Notes: a model not told the origin generated them from the letters alone. A stretch of DNA of 64,000 nt from Phytopythium helicoides (GCA_024867545.1 JANFNE010000089.1:1-64000); one strand, 5' to 3'; shown: positions 49,030-60,998, numbered from the stretch's first letter. Made by a program: numbers and translations.

Positions 49030-49100
49030 GACGTGAGTAGGACTCGAACCTACATCTTCAGATTATGAGCCTGATAAGTTGCCAATTACTCTATCTCGTC
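49030..49100 (-). tRNA. trnfM(cau): Initiator tRNA-Met(CAU) (second copy)
   Basis: Mirror of 40379-40449. Confidence 0.85.
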
Positions 49101-49152
49101 TTTTAAATAAAAAATTATAAAAAAAATTATAATTTTTATTTATAATATTTGA

Positions 49153-49383
<231 letters not shown>

Positions 49384-49490
49384 TTATATTTTTTTTTGTA
49401 TTAAATTATAATATCTTAAACACTATAAAAAATATTTTATTTGATATTTAATTTCATTTTATATGTCCATATATTTATTTATTTTAAAAT

Positions 49491-50288
49491 TTAATAAAAA
49501 TTTTCTTTATAATTTTTATATATTTTAAATAAATTAAAAATTATCATAATATTAAAATATATTTTAATATGTACATTTTTTAATAATATTAAATAATTAT
49601 AATTTAAAAAATTAAAATATATATATTTATAATAATAATAACTTTTAAAAATATAATTTAAAATATTATAAAACCTAACAGAAAATAAAATAAAAAAATA
49701 ATAATTATTTTCTAAATAATCTATTGATTCTAAAAAAAAATCATTATCAGCATAATTTAACATTTTTTCTAAATCCGTAAATATAATATTTCCTTTAATA
49801 CCATCTTTTTCTAAATCTAATAATACTATTTTTTCTCTAAGATTTTCACGAAAAATAAATGAAATATTTTGAAATTTTAAATTATCTTGAAAATTAATAT
49901 CTAAATTAAATATAAAATTTTTTAAAGATGTTTGCATGTTATATGAAGATAAATTTATTCCGTTATTATTAGAATCATCTATAACTTTTTTAAAAATTTT
50001 TTTTTCAATTGAAATAGTACTTTCATCCCCAAATCTAACAATATGATTTAAAGGATTTATAGGTATACAACCCATTAATTTCATTAAAAAAAATTGAAAA
50101 TCAGTTATTTTTTTTATATTTTCATAATCAGTTTCATAATTAGCATTGCAAATAGATAATATATCTTGGTTTATGTTGTTGTTTAAATTTTGATATTCTT
50201 GTAAAATTAAATTTTTTTTACTTTTTAAATCTAAATTAGAGTTTTCTATAATTTGATTTATTATGTTTTCAAAATTTTTTTCTTTCAT
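49491..50288 (-). CDS. orf265 (second copy)
   Basis: Same 265 residues as 39191-39988. Confidence 0.65.
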   Translation of the reverse strand: MKEKNFENIINQIIENSNLDLKSKKNLILQEYQNLNNNINQDILSICNANYETDYENIKKITDFQFFLMKLMGCIPINPLNHIVRFGDESTISIEKKIFKKVIDDSNNNGINLSSYNMQTSLKNFIFNLDINFQDNLKFQNISFIFRENLREKIVLLDLEKDGIKGNIIFTDLEKMLNYADNDFFLESIDYLENNYYFFILFSVRFYNILNYIFKSYYYYKYIYFNFLNYNYLILLKNVHIKIYFNIMIIFNLFKIYKNYKENFY

Positions 50289-50325
50289 AAATTTATTTTT
50301 TTAAAAAATTTTTACAATCTCTATA

Positions 50326-50343
50326 TTAATTCACTTAAAAAAT
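50326..50343 (-). promoter_or_regulatory. 18-base motif upstream of orf265 (second copy)
   Basis: Mirror of 39136-39153. Confidence 0.4.
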
Positions 50344-50523
50344 AAAAAATATTTTATTAATTTTTTATTAAAAAAATATAAAATACATATAAATACAAAA
50401 ATATTATAAATATAAATTATAATTCCCTTTTTTCAAAAGTATTTATAATAAAATTTTATTTTAATAACATGAATTTAAAATAATTTCAGATAATATAAAA
50501 TTTTTTTTATTTATAATATTTTT

Positions 50524-50595
50524 ACAACCTCTTGGACTTGAACCAAGATTTTAAAGCTTAGAAGGCTAATACTCTACCAATTAAGTTAAGGTCGT
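50524..50595 (-). tRNA. trnR(ucu): tRNA-Arg(UCU) (second copy)
   Basis: Mirror of 38884-38955. Confidence 0.88.
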
Positions 50596-50596
50596 T

Positions 50597-51241
50597 TTAA
50601 TTTTTATTTTTAACATTGAAAATAGCTTTCAATGAATCTCTAGATAATTGTTTATATATATTTTTAGTTAAAAAATTTTGTTTTTTTTTTTCTTTTTTAG
50701 TTAAAAAAACAGCTCCAATTAAAGCTATTAATAATATAATACCTGATGCTAAAAAAAAAAACGCATAATAACTATATAAAATTTGTCCAATTGTTTCAAT
50801 ATTTGTTATACTATCAACATAATTTATATAAGGTCTATAAAATAAATCATTCTTAAAAAAAGATTGATCAATTATATGATAATATGTAGTAAAAATTTTA
50901 CTAAACATTAAAAAAGTTTCTAAAAAAAAAATAAAACTTATTAAAAAAATAATTGGAAGATAACCAAAATTATTACTATTTTTATTTTTATCAATTAATA
51001 CATTAATATCTAACATCATAATAACAAATAAAAATAAAACAGTAATAGCGCCTACATAAATAATAATTAACATTATAGATATAAATTCAACTTCTGATAT
51101 TAATAATAACCCTGTTGAATTTACAAAAACTAATATTAAAAAAAATGCAGAATATATTGTATTTGTAGAATATATTACAAATATAGCTGAAGTTAAAGCT
51201 ATACTTGAAAAAAAAAAGAAAAATATTGTTTCAAAATTCAT
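50597..51241 (-). CDS. nad6: NADH dehydrogenase subunit 6 (second copy)
   Basis: Same 214 residues as 38238-38882. Confidence 0.96.
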   Translation of the reverse strand: MNFETIFFFFFSSIALTSAIFVIYSTNTIYSAFFLILVFVNSTGLLLISEVEFISIMLIIIYVGAITVLFLFVIMMLDINVLIDKNKNSNNFGYLPIIFLISFIFFLETFLMFSKIFTTYYHIIDQSFFKNDLFYRPYINYVDSITNIETIGQILYSYYAFFFLASGIILLIALIGAVFLTKKEKKKQNFLTKNIYKQLSRDSLKAIFNVKNKN

Positions 51242-51294
51242 AAAAATTAAATTTTTGATAATTTTATCTTAAACAATATATTTTATTATTTTTT

Positions 51295-53289
51295 TTATTT
51301 TAAAATAATTAAAATAAAAAAGAATAATAAAATAGTTACAAAATTAAAATAAAATAATATAGAAAAAAATACTACATTAATTAAAAAAATAGTACTAATT
51401 AAAATCAATAAAGAATAATGATAAATATAACCTGTTTGAATTAATATTACTTTTTGACTTAAAAAAGAAAAAAAAGCAACTAAACCATAAGGACCACACA
51501 TCTCAATTAAACCTTTATCAATCATTTTATAAGTATAATTATACCCAATTTTTAAAATATATTGATTTACAAATTCATAATAAATTTTATCAAAATACCA
51601 TTTTCTATTTAAAAAATTATAAAAATATAAACCATATTTTGAAATTTTCAATTCATATAAAAATTTAAATTTAAAAAAATATAAATAAAAAGCACTAAAT
51701 AAACCACCAAAACTTAAAATAACTGGTAATAATTTAAAAAAAGTAGGTAAAAATTCAGCATCAATCATCTGATTATTTACTGGATTTATATATATAGAAT
51801 TATTCCAAAAATTAGAACCTAAACCTACAAACATATCTTTTGATAAATAACCAATAAAAATACTACCAAAAGCTAATAAACCAAGAGGTAAACCCATTTC
51901 TAAAGGAACATCATGTGCATGTTTTATTACATTTTTATAAGCATTTGTTTCACTTAAAAAAGCAAAAAATAATAAACGTGTTGAATAAAATGCTGTAAAA
52001 AAAGCACCTATAGTACCTAACCAATAAGCAAAATGACCTGTTTCACTAAAACTAGCAAAAGCTACTTCTAATATTAAATCTTTTGAATAAAAACCTGTTA
52101 AAAAAGGAAAACCCATTAAAGATAATGAACCTATTAAAAACATAACATAAGTATAAGGTAATATACGTCTTAATCCACCCATTTTTCTAATATCTTGTTC
52201 ATCACCCATAGCATGAATAACGGCACCAGAACATAAAAATAATAAAGCTTTAAAATAAGCATGATTTGATAAGTGAAAAATAGCTAAAGGATAATTTGAT
52301 AAACCACAAGCAAAAAACATATAACCTAATTGACTACATGTAGAATATGCAACTATTTTTTTAAAATCATTCTGAACTAAACCTACAGTACTTGCAAAAA
52401 AAGCCGTAGAAGCACCTATAATTGTTACTACTTTTAAAGAAAATACAGAATATTCAAAAATAGGAGAACATCTTGCAGTTAAATATACACCAGCTGTTAC
52501 CATGGTAGCCGCATGTATTAATGCAGAAACAGGTGTTGGTCCTTCCATAGCATCAGGTAACCATAAATGTAAAAAAATTTGAGCAGATTTACCCATAGCA
52601 CCTATGAAAATTAAAATACAAGTTACATCAATAATACTTAAACTATAATTAAAAAATATAAAATTAAAATCTTTAACAATAGAAATAGCAGCAAATGTAC
52701 TAAAATATTCAATTGTTCTTATATTATAAAAAATAGTTAAAATACCTAATAATAAAATTAAATCACTAATTCTATTAACTAACATAGCTTTTATTGCAGC
52801 TTTATTTGCTTGTAAACGTGTAAACCAAAAATTAATTAATAAAAAAGAACAAAAACCTACACCTTCCCAACCTACAAACATTTGCATAAAATTATCTCCA
52901 GTTACTAAAATTATCATAAAAAAAGTAAATAAAGATAGATATGACATAAATCTTGAAAGATGCGGATCATGTGCCATATATTGTGAAGAATATAAATGAA
53001 CTAAAGTTGAAATACTTGTAACAACAATTAACATAACCATTGTTAAACTATCAAATAAAAAGCTCCAATTACAGTTAAATAAACCACTATTTATCCAAGT
53101 AGCTAAATATATAATATATTCATATTCAAAAGTAATTGAATAATAAAAAATTATTAATGAAAAACTAAAACTTAAAAAAGTTGTTAAAGTGGTTATTACT
53201 ACAGAACCTTGACGTCCTATATAAAAACCAAAAAAACCGGCTGCTATTGAGCCTAATAAAGGTAAAAATATAATAGATAATAATAACAT
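51295..53289 (-). CDS. nad5: NADH dehydrogenase subunit 5 (second copy)
   Basis: Same 664 residues as 36190-38184. Confidence 0.98.
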   Translation of the reverse strand: MLLLSIIFLPLLGSIAAGFFGFYIGRQGSVVITTLTTFLSFSFSLIIFYYSITFEYEYIIYLATWINSGLFNCNWSFLFDSLTMVMLIVVTSISTLVHLYSSQYMAHDPHLSRFMSYLSLFTFFMIILVTGDNFMQMFVGWEGVGFCSFLLINFWFTRLQANKAAIKAMLVNRISDLILLLGILTIFYNIRTIEYFSTFAAISIVKDFNFIFFNYSLSIIDVTCILIFIGAMGKSAQIFLHLWLPDAMEGPTPVSALIHAATMVTAGVYLTARCSPIFEYSVFSLKVVTIIGASTAFFASTVGLVQNDFKKIVAYSTCSQLGYMFFACGLSNYPLAIFHLSNHAYFKALLFLCSGAVIHAMGDEQDIRKMGGLRRILPYTYVMFLIGSLSLMGFPFLTGFYSKDLILEVAFASFSETGHFAYWLGTIGAFFTAFYSTRLLFFAFLSETNAYKNVIKHAHDVPLEMGLPLGLLAFGSIFIGYLSKDMFVGLGSNFWNNSIYINPVNNQMIDAEFLPTFFKLLPVILSFGGLFSAFYLYFFKFKFLYELKISKYGLYFYNFLNRKWYFDKIYYEFVNQYILKIGYNYTYKMIDKGLIEMCGPYGLVAFFSFLSQKVILIQTGYIYHYSLLILISTIFLINVVFFSILFYFNFVTILLFFFILIILK

Positions 53290-53365
53290 AGTATAATAAG
53301 GATTACATAAAAATAAATATTTTTTTATTTATTTTTATTTCTATAATAATATAATTTTATAAAGA

Positions 53366-53429
53366 TATTATTATTATAAAAAATATAATTACATATTAAT
53401 ATGTAATTATATTTTTTATAATAATAATA
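53366..53429. repeat. 64-bp perfect palindrome (second copy)
   Basis: Mirror of 36050-36113, between nad5 and trnP. Confidence 0.85.
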
Positions 53430-53433
53430 ATTT

Positions 53434-53508
53434 CGGAAGAAAAGGATTCGAACCTTTGATCTTCTGTTCCCAAAACAGATGCATTAAACCATACTATGCT
53501 ACCTTCCG
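53434..53508 (-). tRNA. trnP(ugg): tRNA-Pro(UGG) (second copy)
   Basis: Mirror of 35971-36045. Confidence 0.95.
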
Positions 53509-53520
53509 TTAAGAAAAAAT

Positions 53521-53591
53521 AATGATGGTAGGACTTGAACCTACAACTTTAGGATTATGATTCCCACGTTCCACCATTAAACTACATCATC
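53521..53591 (-). tRNA. trnM(cau): tRNA-Met(CAU), elongator (second copy)
   Basis: Mirror of 35888-35958. Confidence 0.8.
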
Positions 53592-53599
53592 TTTAAATA

Positions 53600-53687
53600 A
53601 GTCGAAGTGGGATTTGAACCCACGAGTTAATTACTTAACTGATAGTTTAGCAAACTACTGCCTTAAACCTGACTTGGCTATTCGACC
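53600..53687 (-). tRNA. trnS(gcu): tRNA-Ser(GCU) (second copy)
   Basis: Mirror of 35792-35879. Confidence 0.95.
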
Positions 53688-53706
53688 TAAAATATATAAT
53701 AATAAC

Positions 53707-53777
53707 TTCTTTGATAGGATTTGAACCTACAACCTAATGGTTAACAGCCATTTGCTCTACCATTGAGCTACAAAGAA
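53707..53777 (-). tRNA. trnN(guu): tRNA-Asn(GUU) (second copy)
   Basis: Mirror of 35702-35772. Confidence 0.95.
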
Positions 53778-53796
53778 ATAAAAAATATATTTAAAT

Positions 53797-54095
53797 AAAA
53801 ATTTGAAACTTTTAGTATTTTTTAGCTACATACTTTACAGTATTTACACTTAAAACCTATCAATGTAATAGTCTTTTACAGTTTTCATTTGAAAAATTTT
53901 TAAGAATGGTTTCTTACTTAGATGCTTTCAGTAATTATCCAAAATAAATTTAGCTACTCGGCGATGCTTATAAAACAACCGATACACCAGAGATTTACCC
54001 TTCTCGGTCCTCTCGTACTAGAGTTAGATTCTTTCATTTTTCATAATATCTATAGAAGATAGGAACCAAACTGTCTCACGACGTTCTAAACCCAA

Positions 54096-54135
<40 letters not shown>

Positions 54136-54213
54136 AACCTTCTCCAGCTCCAGGATGTGATGAGTCGACATCGAGGTGCCAAACGACTCCGTCGATAGGA
54201 GCTCTTAGGAGTC

Positions 54214-54256
<43 letters not shown>

Positions 54257-54694
54257 AATCTTTCCACAAAGAATTATCGGATCACTATGACCGACTTTCG
54301 TCCCTGTTTGATATGTCTATCTTACAGTCAAGCAAGCTTTTACCATTACGCTCTACAATTGATACTAAAATCCAATTTGAGCTTACCTTTGTACACCTCC
54401 GTTACTCTTTAGGAGGTGACCGCCCCAGTCAAACTACCAACCATACAATGTCTATTTTTAAAAAATATTAGTTATTTATTTTAATAAGAGTGGTATTTCA
54501 AGATTATCTAAGCAATTCACTAGCGTGAAGGCCTCAAAGATTACCACTTATGCTACACATATTAGATAAAATAACAATATAAAGATGTAGTAAAGGTTCA
54601 CGGGGTCTTTCCGTCTAACTATAGAGAATCCGCATCTTCACGGATATTTCAAATTCACTGAGTCTATATTGGAGACAGCGGGGATGTCGTTACA

Positions 54695-54751
<57 letters not shown>

Positions 54752-54809
54752 GAGTTACGGCCGCCGTTTACTGGGACTTCCATTCAATGCTAAAACATCT
54801 CCTATTAAT

Positions 54810-54847
<38 letters not shown>

Positions 54848-55391
54848 GTTACCATTTAGCAGAGTCCTAAGTTTTTATTAAACAGTCGCAACCCCCTATT
54901 TTGTGACACCTAATAATTAAATTAGGTACTTTTTATCCCGAAGTTACAAAGTCATTTTGCCGAGTTCCTTCAATATAGTTCTCTCATTCACCTTAGTCTA
55001 CTCGACCTATCTACCTGTGTTGGTTTAGGGTACGGTTTATTTTTAAAAAAAGCTATTTCCTGAAAAATAAAAATTTTTGTCACTTTTTTAAAAAAATTTA
55101 ATTTAAAAATTATCCCATCAAAATTTGCTTTCGTCAAATCTTTCTTAGGGGCCGTTTCACTTTATGAAATACATTTTAACATAAAAACCCTTAGATTTAC
55201 GGTGATAATGATTCTTATTCATTATTTTTTGTTACTAATGCCAGCATTTTCTTTTCTGATATCTTCAATATATTTTACAACATATCTTTTTTAACATACA
55301 GAATGTTCCGCTACCGTTTTATTTTTAAAATAAAACTTGCCGCTTCGGTAAATTTCTTAAGTCTCGATACATTTTAGGCGCAAAAAAACTA

Positions 55392-55424
<33 letters not shown>

Positions 55425-56450
55425 GGCTGCTTCCAAGCCTACCTACTGATTGTATTCATTTTTTAACTTCCTTTTTCACTTAGAATATTATTTAGAGACC
55501 TTAGCGATCAATCTGGGCTGTTTCCCTCTTGACAATAGACCTTAGCGCCTAATGTCTGTCTGTTCAAATTACTTTTTTTCGTATTCGGAGTTTCTAAGAG
55601 TTCAGTAAGTTTTTACACCCCCTAGCTCAATGAGTGCTCTACCCCAAAAAAAGATTTTAAACGCTCTACTTCAATAGATTTCGCGGAAAACCAGCTATCT
55701 CCGAGTTTGATTAGCCTTTCACTCCTAACCACAAATCATCTCCATATTTTGCCACATATGTGAGTTCGATCCTCCAAACAGTTTTACCTATTTTTCAATC
55801 TGTTCATGGTTAGATCACTCGGTTTCGGGTCTTATTTTTATAACTATATAAAGCTTTTTAAAACTTGAATTATCTACGCCTACTTTATAAAATTAAGCTT
55901 GCTATAAAAATAAACTTGCTGGCCCATTATGCAAAAGGTACACTGTCACTTTAAAAAGTTCCAATTGATTGTTAACATTAAGTTTCAGAATTATTTCAAA
56001 CTCAAAAGTTCTTTTTCACCTTTCCTTTACAGTACTTGTTCACTATCGATCATTAATTCTTACTAGGTTTTGAGGGTGGTTCCCCAATATTCAAAAAAGA
56101 TTACACATACCTCTTTTTACTAATATAAAAATTATAATTATTCTACAGGACTTTAACCTTCTTAAGTAAATTTTTTAAAATTTTTCAAATAATTTTTTTA
56201 ATTTTTATAAACCTAAATCCATTTTCACTCGTCATTACTCACGGAGTCTCGTTTGATTTTTTTAACAGTTACTTAGATATTTCAATTCACTGCTTTTAAA
56301 ATTTTCACAAAGAAAAAGTTTACTTTAGGAAATTTATATTTCAAAATATTTTTAATATTAAATATAACTTTTCGCATTTTTTACGTCCTAAAATTTAGAA
56401 TTAATGCCAAGGCATCCACTTAATGCTTTTATTATTTTACATCTTAAACC
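53797..56450 (-). rRNA. rnl: Large-subunit ribosomal RNA (second copy)
   Basis: Reverse complement of 33029-35682, with the same conserved loops. Confidence 0.96.
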
Positions 56451-56469
56451 ATTTAATTTTTTTAAATTT

Positions 56470-56799
56470 TTATTTTTTTTTTAAATATTCATTTATTAAT
56501 TTTAAATTTAAAGTAAAAGGATATAAAATATCATTATATGATGGTTTTTTAAAAAAAACACCTTTTTTTGATTTTAAATTTATATATAAATAATTAGTTA
56601 ATTTAGGTTTTTCTTTTTTTTTTTTTACTTTATTATAATTAATTAACTTTACATATAAATTATTATTAAATTTATTACTTTTTGAATATTGCTGAAATTT
56701 TTTATGATTTTTTTTAAATCGATTATTATTTTTTTTTAAATATAAATTATTATTATTATTAAATTTATTTTTAAAATTATTTTTTTTTTTTTCTACCAT
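56470..56799 (-). CDS. rps4: orf109, S4 C-terminal segment (second copy)
   Basis: Same 109 residues as 32680-33009, again out of frame with the preceding rps4 part. Confidence 0.7.
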   Translation of the reverse strand: MVEKKKNNFKNKFNNNNNLYLKKNNNRFKKNHKKFQQYSKSNKFNNNLYVKLINYNKVKKKKEKPKLTNYLYINLKSKKGVFFKKPSYNDILYPFTLNLKLINEYLKKK

Positions 56800-56804
56800 T
56801 ATTT

Positions 56805-57260
56805 TTATTTACTAATAACATCACCTTTTTTTAATAAAAAATTAGGTTTACTTACAATTTTATTATTTACTTTAATTTTTTTATGATTAATTAATTGTTT
56901 TGCTTGAAAAATAGTTTTAGCTAATCTTAATCTAACCACATTTATATCTAAACGACTTTCTAATAAAAGTACAAACTCTTTAAAAGTATTTATTTTATTA
57001 TTTTTTTTTTTTAAAAATTTAAATAAATTTTTTAATTGATATTCAGGTATACAACCATAAAAATTTTTAAATTGTTGTTTTTCAAATAATCTTTTTTGAA
57101 AAAATTTATTTCTTTTTTCAGGTTTAATTTCTTTTCTATATTTTAATCTTTTTTTAAATAAATTCCATTTTTTTTTATTTAATTTTGATATTTTTAAATT
57201 TGCATGTTTGTTTTCATTATTTTGAAAACATATTTTATTTCTAGGTCTTAATTTATTCAT
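56805..57260 (-). CDS. rps4: Ribosomal protein S4, N-terminal part (second copy)
   Basis: Same 151 residues as 32219-32674. Confidence 0.93.
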   Translation of the reverse strand: MNKLRPRNKICFQNNENKHANLKISKLNKKKWNLFKKRLKYRKEIKPEKRNKFFQKRLFEKQQFKNFYGCIPEYQLKNLFKFLKKKNNKINTFKEFVLLLESRLDINVVRLRLAKTIFQAKQLINHKKIKVNNKIVSKPNFLLKKGDVISK

Positions 57261-57272
57261 ATAATTTATTTA

Positions 57273-57869
57273 TTAAAATAATTTACGTAATAAATACATT
57301 AAAGTATATAATGATTTAATATTTTTAGTATTAGTAACTATTGGATAATTTATATCTTTTATATCTTGATTAGTATTTATAATAGATATTGTAGGAATTT
57401 TTAAAACTGATAATTCTTTATTTAAAAAATCATCATTAATTGAACTTTTAATTATTAATATTAATTTTATTTCCTCTTTTTTAAATAAAAAATTTATTTT
57501 TTCATTTAAATCATTATTAATTATTTTATTAGTAATTAAACCATTTACCCATTCTTGATTAAAAAATATAATATTTTCATTTTTTTTTATATATTTTTTA
57601 TTAATTAAAAAACTAATATCATTTGAATTACCAATTATTAAAATTTTTTCTTTATTTTTTAATATATTTTGTATTAATTTAAAAACACGTTTTAAAAAAA
57701 AAGAAACATCTTTTAAATTAATAATTGTATAATTATGTCTTACACCATATATAAAAGGTAATACATTTTTATTAGTATTTTTTAATGATTCACCATATAT
57801 ATTTTTTGATTTAAATAATAAATTTAATAAAATATTATTATTATTATTTTTTTTTTTTTTATTAACCAT
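57273..57869 (-). CDS. rps2: Ribosomal protein S2 (second copy)
   Basis: Same 198 residues as 31610-32206. Confidence 0.92.
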   Translation of the reverse strand: MVNKKKKNNNNNILLNLLFKSKNIYGESLKNTNKNVLPFIYGVRHNYTIINLKDVSFFLKRVFKLIQNILKNKEKILIIGNSNDISFLINKKYIKKNENIIFFNQEWVNGLITNKIINNDLNEKINFLFKKEEIKLILIIKSSINDDFLNKELSVLKIPTISIINTNQDIKDINYPIVTNTKNIKSLYTLMYLLRKLF

Positions 57870-57874
57870 ATTAA

Positions 57875-58480
57875 TTATTTTTTACTTTTTTTTCCTTCTT
57901 TTTTAAATATTTTTTCATTTTTTAATAATAAACCTTTTCCTTTATAAGGTTCAGGTTTTTTATAACTTTTAATATAATTTACAAATTGAGTTAAATATAT
58001 ATAATCATTACTATTAAAAATTAAATTATTAGCTTGATTAATAACTTTTATATTTGATGGAATAATTACATTAATATTATGACTAAAACCTACTTTTAAT
58101 ATTAAATTATTATTTTCAATTGAAGCTTTATAACCTATTCCTTTTAAAATTAAATTTAATTTAAATCCTTGAGAAATTCCTTTAAATTTTATTTTTATTA
58201 ATTTATTATATAAATTTAAAATACTTTTTTTATTTTTTTTTGAATTAAAATTTAATATTAGTTTATTTTTTTTTAAAAAAAAATTAATCTCATTTATATA
58301 TTTTAATGATAATAACCCTAATAAACCTTTAAAATATATTGTTTTATTTTTAATAATAATTTTTATATTTGATGGAATTTTAAAAGTTTTATCTATAAAA
58401 AATATATCTATATCTCCTAAAACACTTTTAAAAAAAATTTTATTTTTTTTTTGATTTTCTTTTTTTAATAATTTAATCAT
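57875..58480 (-). CDS. rpl6: Ribosomal protein L6 (second copy)
   Basis: Same 201 residues as 30999-31604. Confidence 0.94.
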   Translation of the reverse strand: MIKLLKKENQKKNKIFFKSVLGDIDIFFIDKTFKIPSNIKIIIKNKTIYFKGLLGLLSLKYINEINFFLKKNKLILNFNSKKNKKSILNLYNKLIKIKFKGISQGFKLNLILKGIGYKASIENNNLILKVGFSHNINVIIPSNIKVINQANNLIFNSNDYIYLTQFVNYIKSYKKPEPYKGKGLLLKNEKIFKKEGKKSKK

Positions 58481-58489
58481 ATTTGTTAC

Positions 58490-58870
58490 CTAAAAGATTT
58501 TACAAATTAATTCGCCACCAACATTTAATTTTTTAGCTTGTAAATCTGTTAAAATACCTATAGAAGTAGATATTATATAAAAACCTTTTTTTTTTATATA
58601 TAAATCTTTATTTTTTATATATAAGCGTTTACCAGGTTTAGATAAACGTGTTATTTCACTTATGACAGCTTTATTTTTTTTATATTTTAAATAAATATCT
58701 AACTGATTATTTGAATTTATTTTATAACTTTTTATAAAACCTTCTTTAACTAAAATATTTAAAATATTTATACTTTGTTTTGAATATTGTTGTGTTATTT
58801 TCGATTTTTTTGATAAATAACCGTTTTTAATTTTTGAAAATAAATTTGAAAGAGTATCTGTAATAATCAT
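58490..58870 (-). CDS. rps8: Ribosomal protein S8 (second copy)
   Basis: Same 126 residues as 30609-30989. Confidence 0.95.
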   Translation of the reverse strand: MIITDTLSNLFSKIKNGYLSKKSKITQQYSKQSINILNILVKEGFIKSYKINSNNQLDIYLKYKKNKAVISEITRLSKPGKRLYIKNKDLYIKKKGFYIISTSIGILTDLQAKKLNVGGELICKIF

Positions 58871-58884
58871 ATATTTATATTAAA

Positions 58885-59184
58885 TTACCAACTATATTTT
58901 GAAACACCTGGTAAGAATCCTTCAGATGCTAATTTACGTAATTGTATTCTAGACATTTTAAATAAACGATAAATACTTCGAGTACGTCCTGTTAATACAC
59001 ATAAATTTTTTATACGAGTAATTGATGAATTTTGATTAAAAAAAAACCATTTTTGTTGAATTTTATATCTTAAATTTTTTTGAATATTTAAATTTTTCGA
59101 AATAATTTTTAAAACTAGTCTTTTTTTTTCTAAATTTTTAAATAAATAACGTTGTTTTATATTTTTTTTTATTTTTTTTTGCAT
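58885..59184 (-). CDS. rps14: Ribosomal protein S14 (second copy)
   Basis: Same 99 residues as 30295-30594. Confidence 0.96.
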   Translation of the reverse strand: MQKKIKKNIKQRYLFKNLEKKRLVLKIISKNLNIQKNLRYKIQQKWFFFNQNSSITRIKNLCVLTGRTRSIYRLFKMSRIQLRKLASEGFLPGVSKYSW

Positions 59185-59212
59185 AAAATTATTTTAATAT
59201 AATTTATAAAGT

Positions 59213-59284
59213 GGAGATAATCGGATTCGAACCGATAACCTTATATTTGCAAAACATACTTTCTACCAATTGAAATATATCCCC
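59213..59284 (-). tRNA. trnA(ugc): tRNA-Ala(UGC) (second copy)
   Basis: Mirror of 30195-30266. Confidence 0.95.
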
Positions 59285-59288
59285 TTAT

Positions 59289-59360
59289 AAGTGTATTGGG
59301 ATTCGAACCCAAGACCATCGGATTAAAAGTCCGGTGCTCTACCAGCTGAGCTATACACTT
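59289..59360 (-). tRNA. trnK(uuu): tRNA-Lys(UUU) (second copy)
   Basis: Mirror of 30119-30190. Confidence 0.95.
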
Positions 59361-59370
59361 ATTAAAAAAA

Positions 59371-59760
59371 TTATATATTTATAAATACTTTTTTAAATAA
59401 TAAAAATTTTTGATTTAAAAAAACATTAATTTTTTCTTTTAAAATATTATTTAATAAAGGTTTTTCTTTAATTTTAATATTTTGATTATTTTGATAAATA
59501 GATAATTTTTTAGTTATAAATAATTCAAAATTAGAACAAAAAGTTTTATAAGAATTATTAACAAAAAAAATAATATTATTTTTTTCAAAATTAATTTGAT
59601 TTTTTTTTTTATTATCGAATATTATTTTTTTTTTTCTAAATTTTATATTATAACAAATTTTTGGTAAAAAAAAATAAGTAATAAAAAAATAAAAATTTAA
59701 AAATAAAAAAAGAAACCATGAAACTTGATTAAAAAATGAAAATTGATCAAATTGTGGCAT
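59371..59760 (-). CDS. atp8: ATP synthase subunit 8 (second copy)
   Basis: Same 129 residues as 29719-30108. Confidence 0.92.
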   Translation of the reverse strand: MPQFDQFSFFNQVSWFLFLFLNFYFFITYFFLPKICYNIKFRKKKIIFDNKKKNQINFEKNNIIFFVNNSYKTFCSNFELFITKKLSIYQNNQNIKIKEKPLLNNILKEKINVFLNQKFLLFKKVFINI

Positions 59761-59762
59761 AT

Positions 59763-60491
59763 TTATTTTTTTTTTTGTTTTATTTCATATACATTTAATT
59801 TTCTAGAAAGAGCACTTTTTTTATTTTTTTTTTTTTGTTTTTGATTTTTAATAATATCTTGTATATAAGAAATTCTAGAAAGTATTTTTTTTTGTTTAAA
59901 TTTAGAATTTAAAATTATATTTATTTTAAAATTTATATATCTTAATTTATAACTATTTATTAATTGTTTTGGTTTTATTTTTTTAGAAATATAAAATTTT
60001 TTTTTATTTTTAAATTTAAAATTTTTATTTAATTTATTTAAATAAAAAGTTTTTTTATTATTTATTAAACTATTTAAATTAATAGGATTCATTGAAAAAA
60101 TAATACCTAAAATTAAAATTAAAACTTTTTTATTATTTCCACCAGTTATTCGTCCTTTTATTTTATTATTATTTTTTAATAAAGTATTTTTTAAAATTAT
60201 CTTATTAAAATTATAAATTATATCATAATTTAAATTAAAATTAAATAAAATTTGATTTTCGTATTTATTTTGAATAGTATAAATATTTTTAAAATTTAAA
60301 ACAGTATGAGGCAAATAAACGTTTTCATAATTATTTAATTCTAAAATATTTGAATCTAAATTTTTAAATAAAATTTGGTTTTCAAATAATATTTTTTTTG
60401 AATTTAATTGATTTGTTTTTAAATAATTATTTTTTAAAAATTGTTGATAATTTAATAATTTATTAATTTTTTGTTTTTTTAATTTTTGCAT
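59763..60491 (-). CDS. orf242, possible S1-like (second copy)
   Basis: Same 242 residues as 28988-29716. Confidence 0.45.
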   Translation of the reverse strand: MQKLKKQKINKLLNYQQFLKNNYLKTNQLNSKKILFENQILFKNLDSNILELNNYENVYLPHTVLNFKNIYTIQNKYENQILFNFNLNYDIIYNFNKIILKNTLLKNNNKIKGRITGGNNKKVLILILGIIFSMNPINLNSLINNKKTFYLNKLNKNFKFKNKKKFYISKKIKPKQLINSYKLRYINFKINIILNSKFKQKKILSRISYIQDIIKNQKQKKKNKKSALSRKLNVYEIKQKKK

Positions 60492-60519
60492 TTAAATAAT
60501 AAGTTATTATTAAATATAT

Positions 60520-60592
60520 AGGCCTAGTAGGACTTGAACCTACAACTACACCGTTATGAGCGGTATGCTCTAACCAATTAAACTATAAGCCT
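60520..60592 (-). tRNA. trnI(cau): tRNA-Ile(CAU) (second copy)
   Basis: Mirror of 28887-28959. Confidence 0.75.
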
Positions 60593-60593
60593 T

Positions 60594-60998
60594 TTATTTA
60601 TAAATAAATTTTGTTTTAACAGGTAATTTATTAGAACCCGCTTTTAATACTTTTTTAGCATTTTCTAATGAAATACCACTAATTTCATATAAAATTTGTC
60701 CTTTTTTTACTTTAGCAACCCAAAAAGAAACAGCACCTTTTCCTTTACCCATACGGTTTTCTGTTGGTTTTGAAGTAACAGGAATATCTGGAAAAACACG
60801 TATCCATAAAAATCCTAATCGTTTCATTTTTCTAACAATAATTCGTCTTGTTGCTTCTATTTGTCTAGCAGTTAATCTAGCTTCTTCTAAAACTTTAATA
60901 GCATATTTACCAAAAACTATTTGATTACCTTTTGTTGTTTTACCTACAAGTTTACCTTTAAATTGTTTTTTATATTTTGTTTTTTTAGGAAATAACAT
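60594..60998 (-). CDS. rpl16: Ribosomal protein L16 (second copy)
   Basis: Same 134 residues as 28481-28885. Confidence 0.98.
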   Translation of the reverse strand: MLFPKKTKYKKQFKGKLVGKTTKGNQIVFGKYAIKVLEEARLTARQIEATRRIIVRKMKRLGFLWIRVFPDIPVTSKPTENRMGKGKGAVSFWVAKVKKGQILYEISGISLENAKKVLKAGSNKLPVKTKFIYK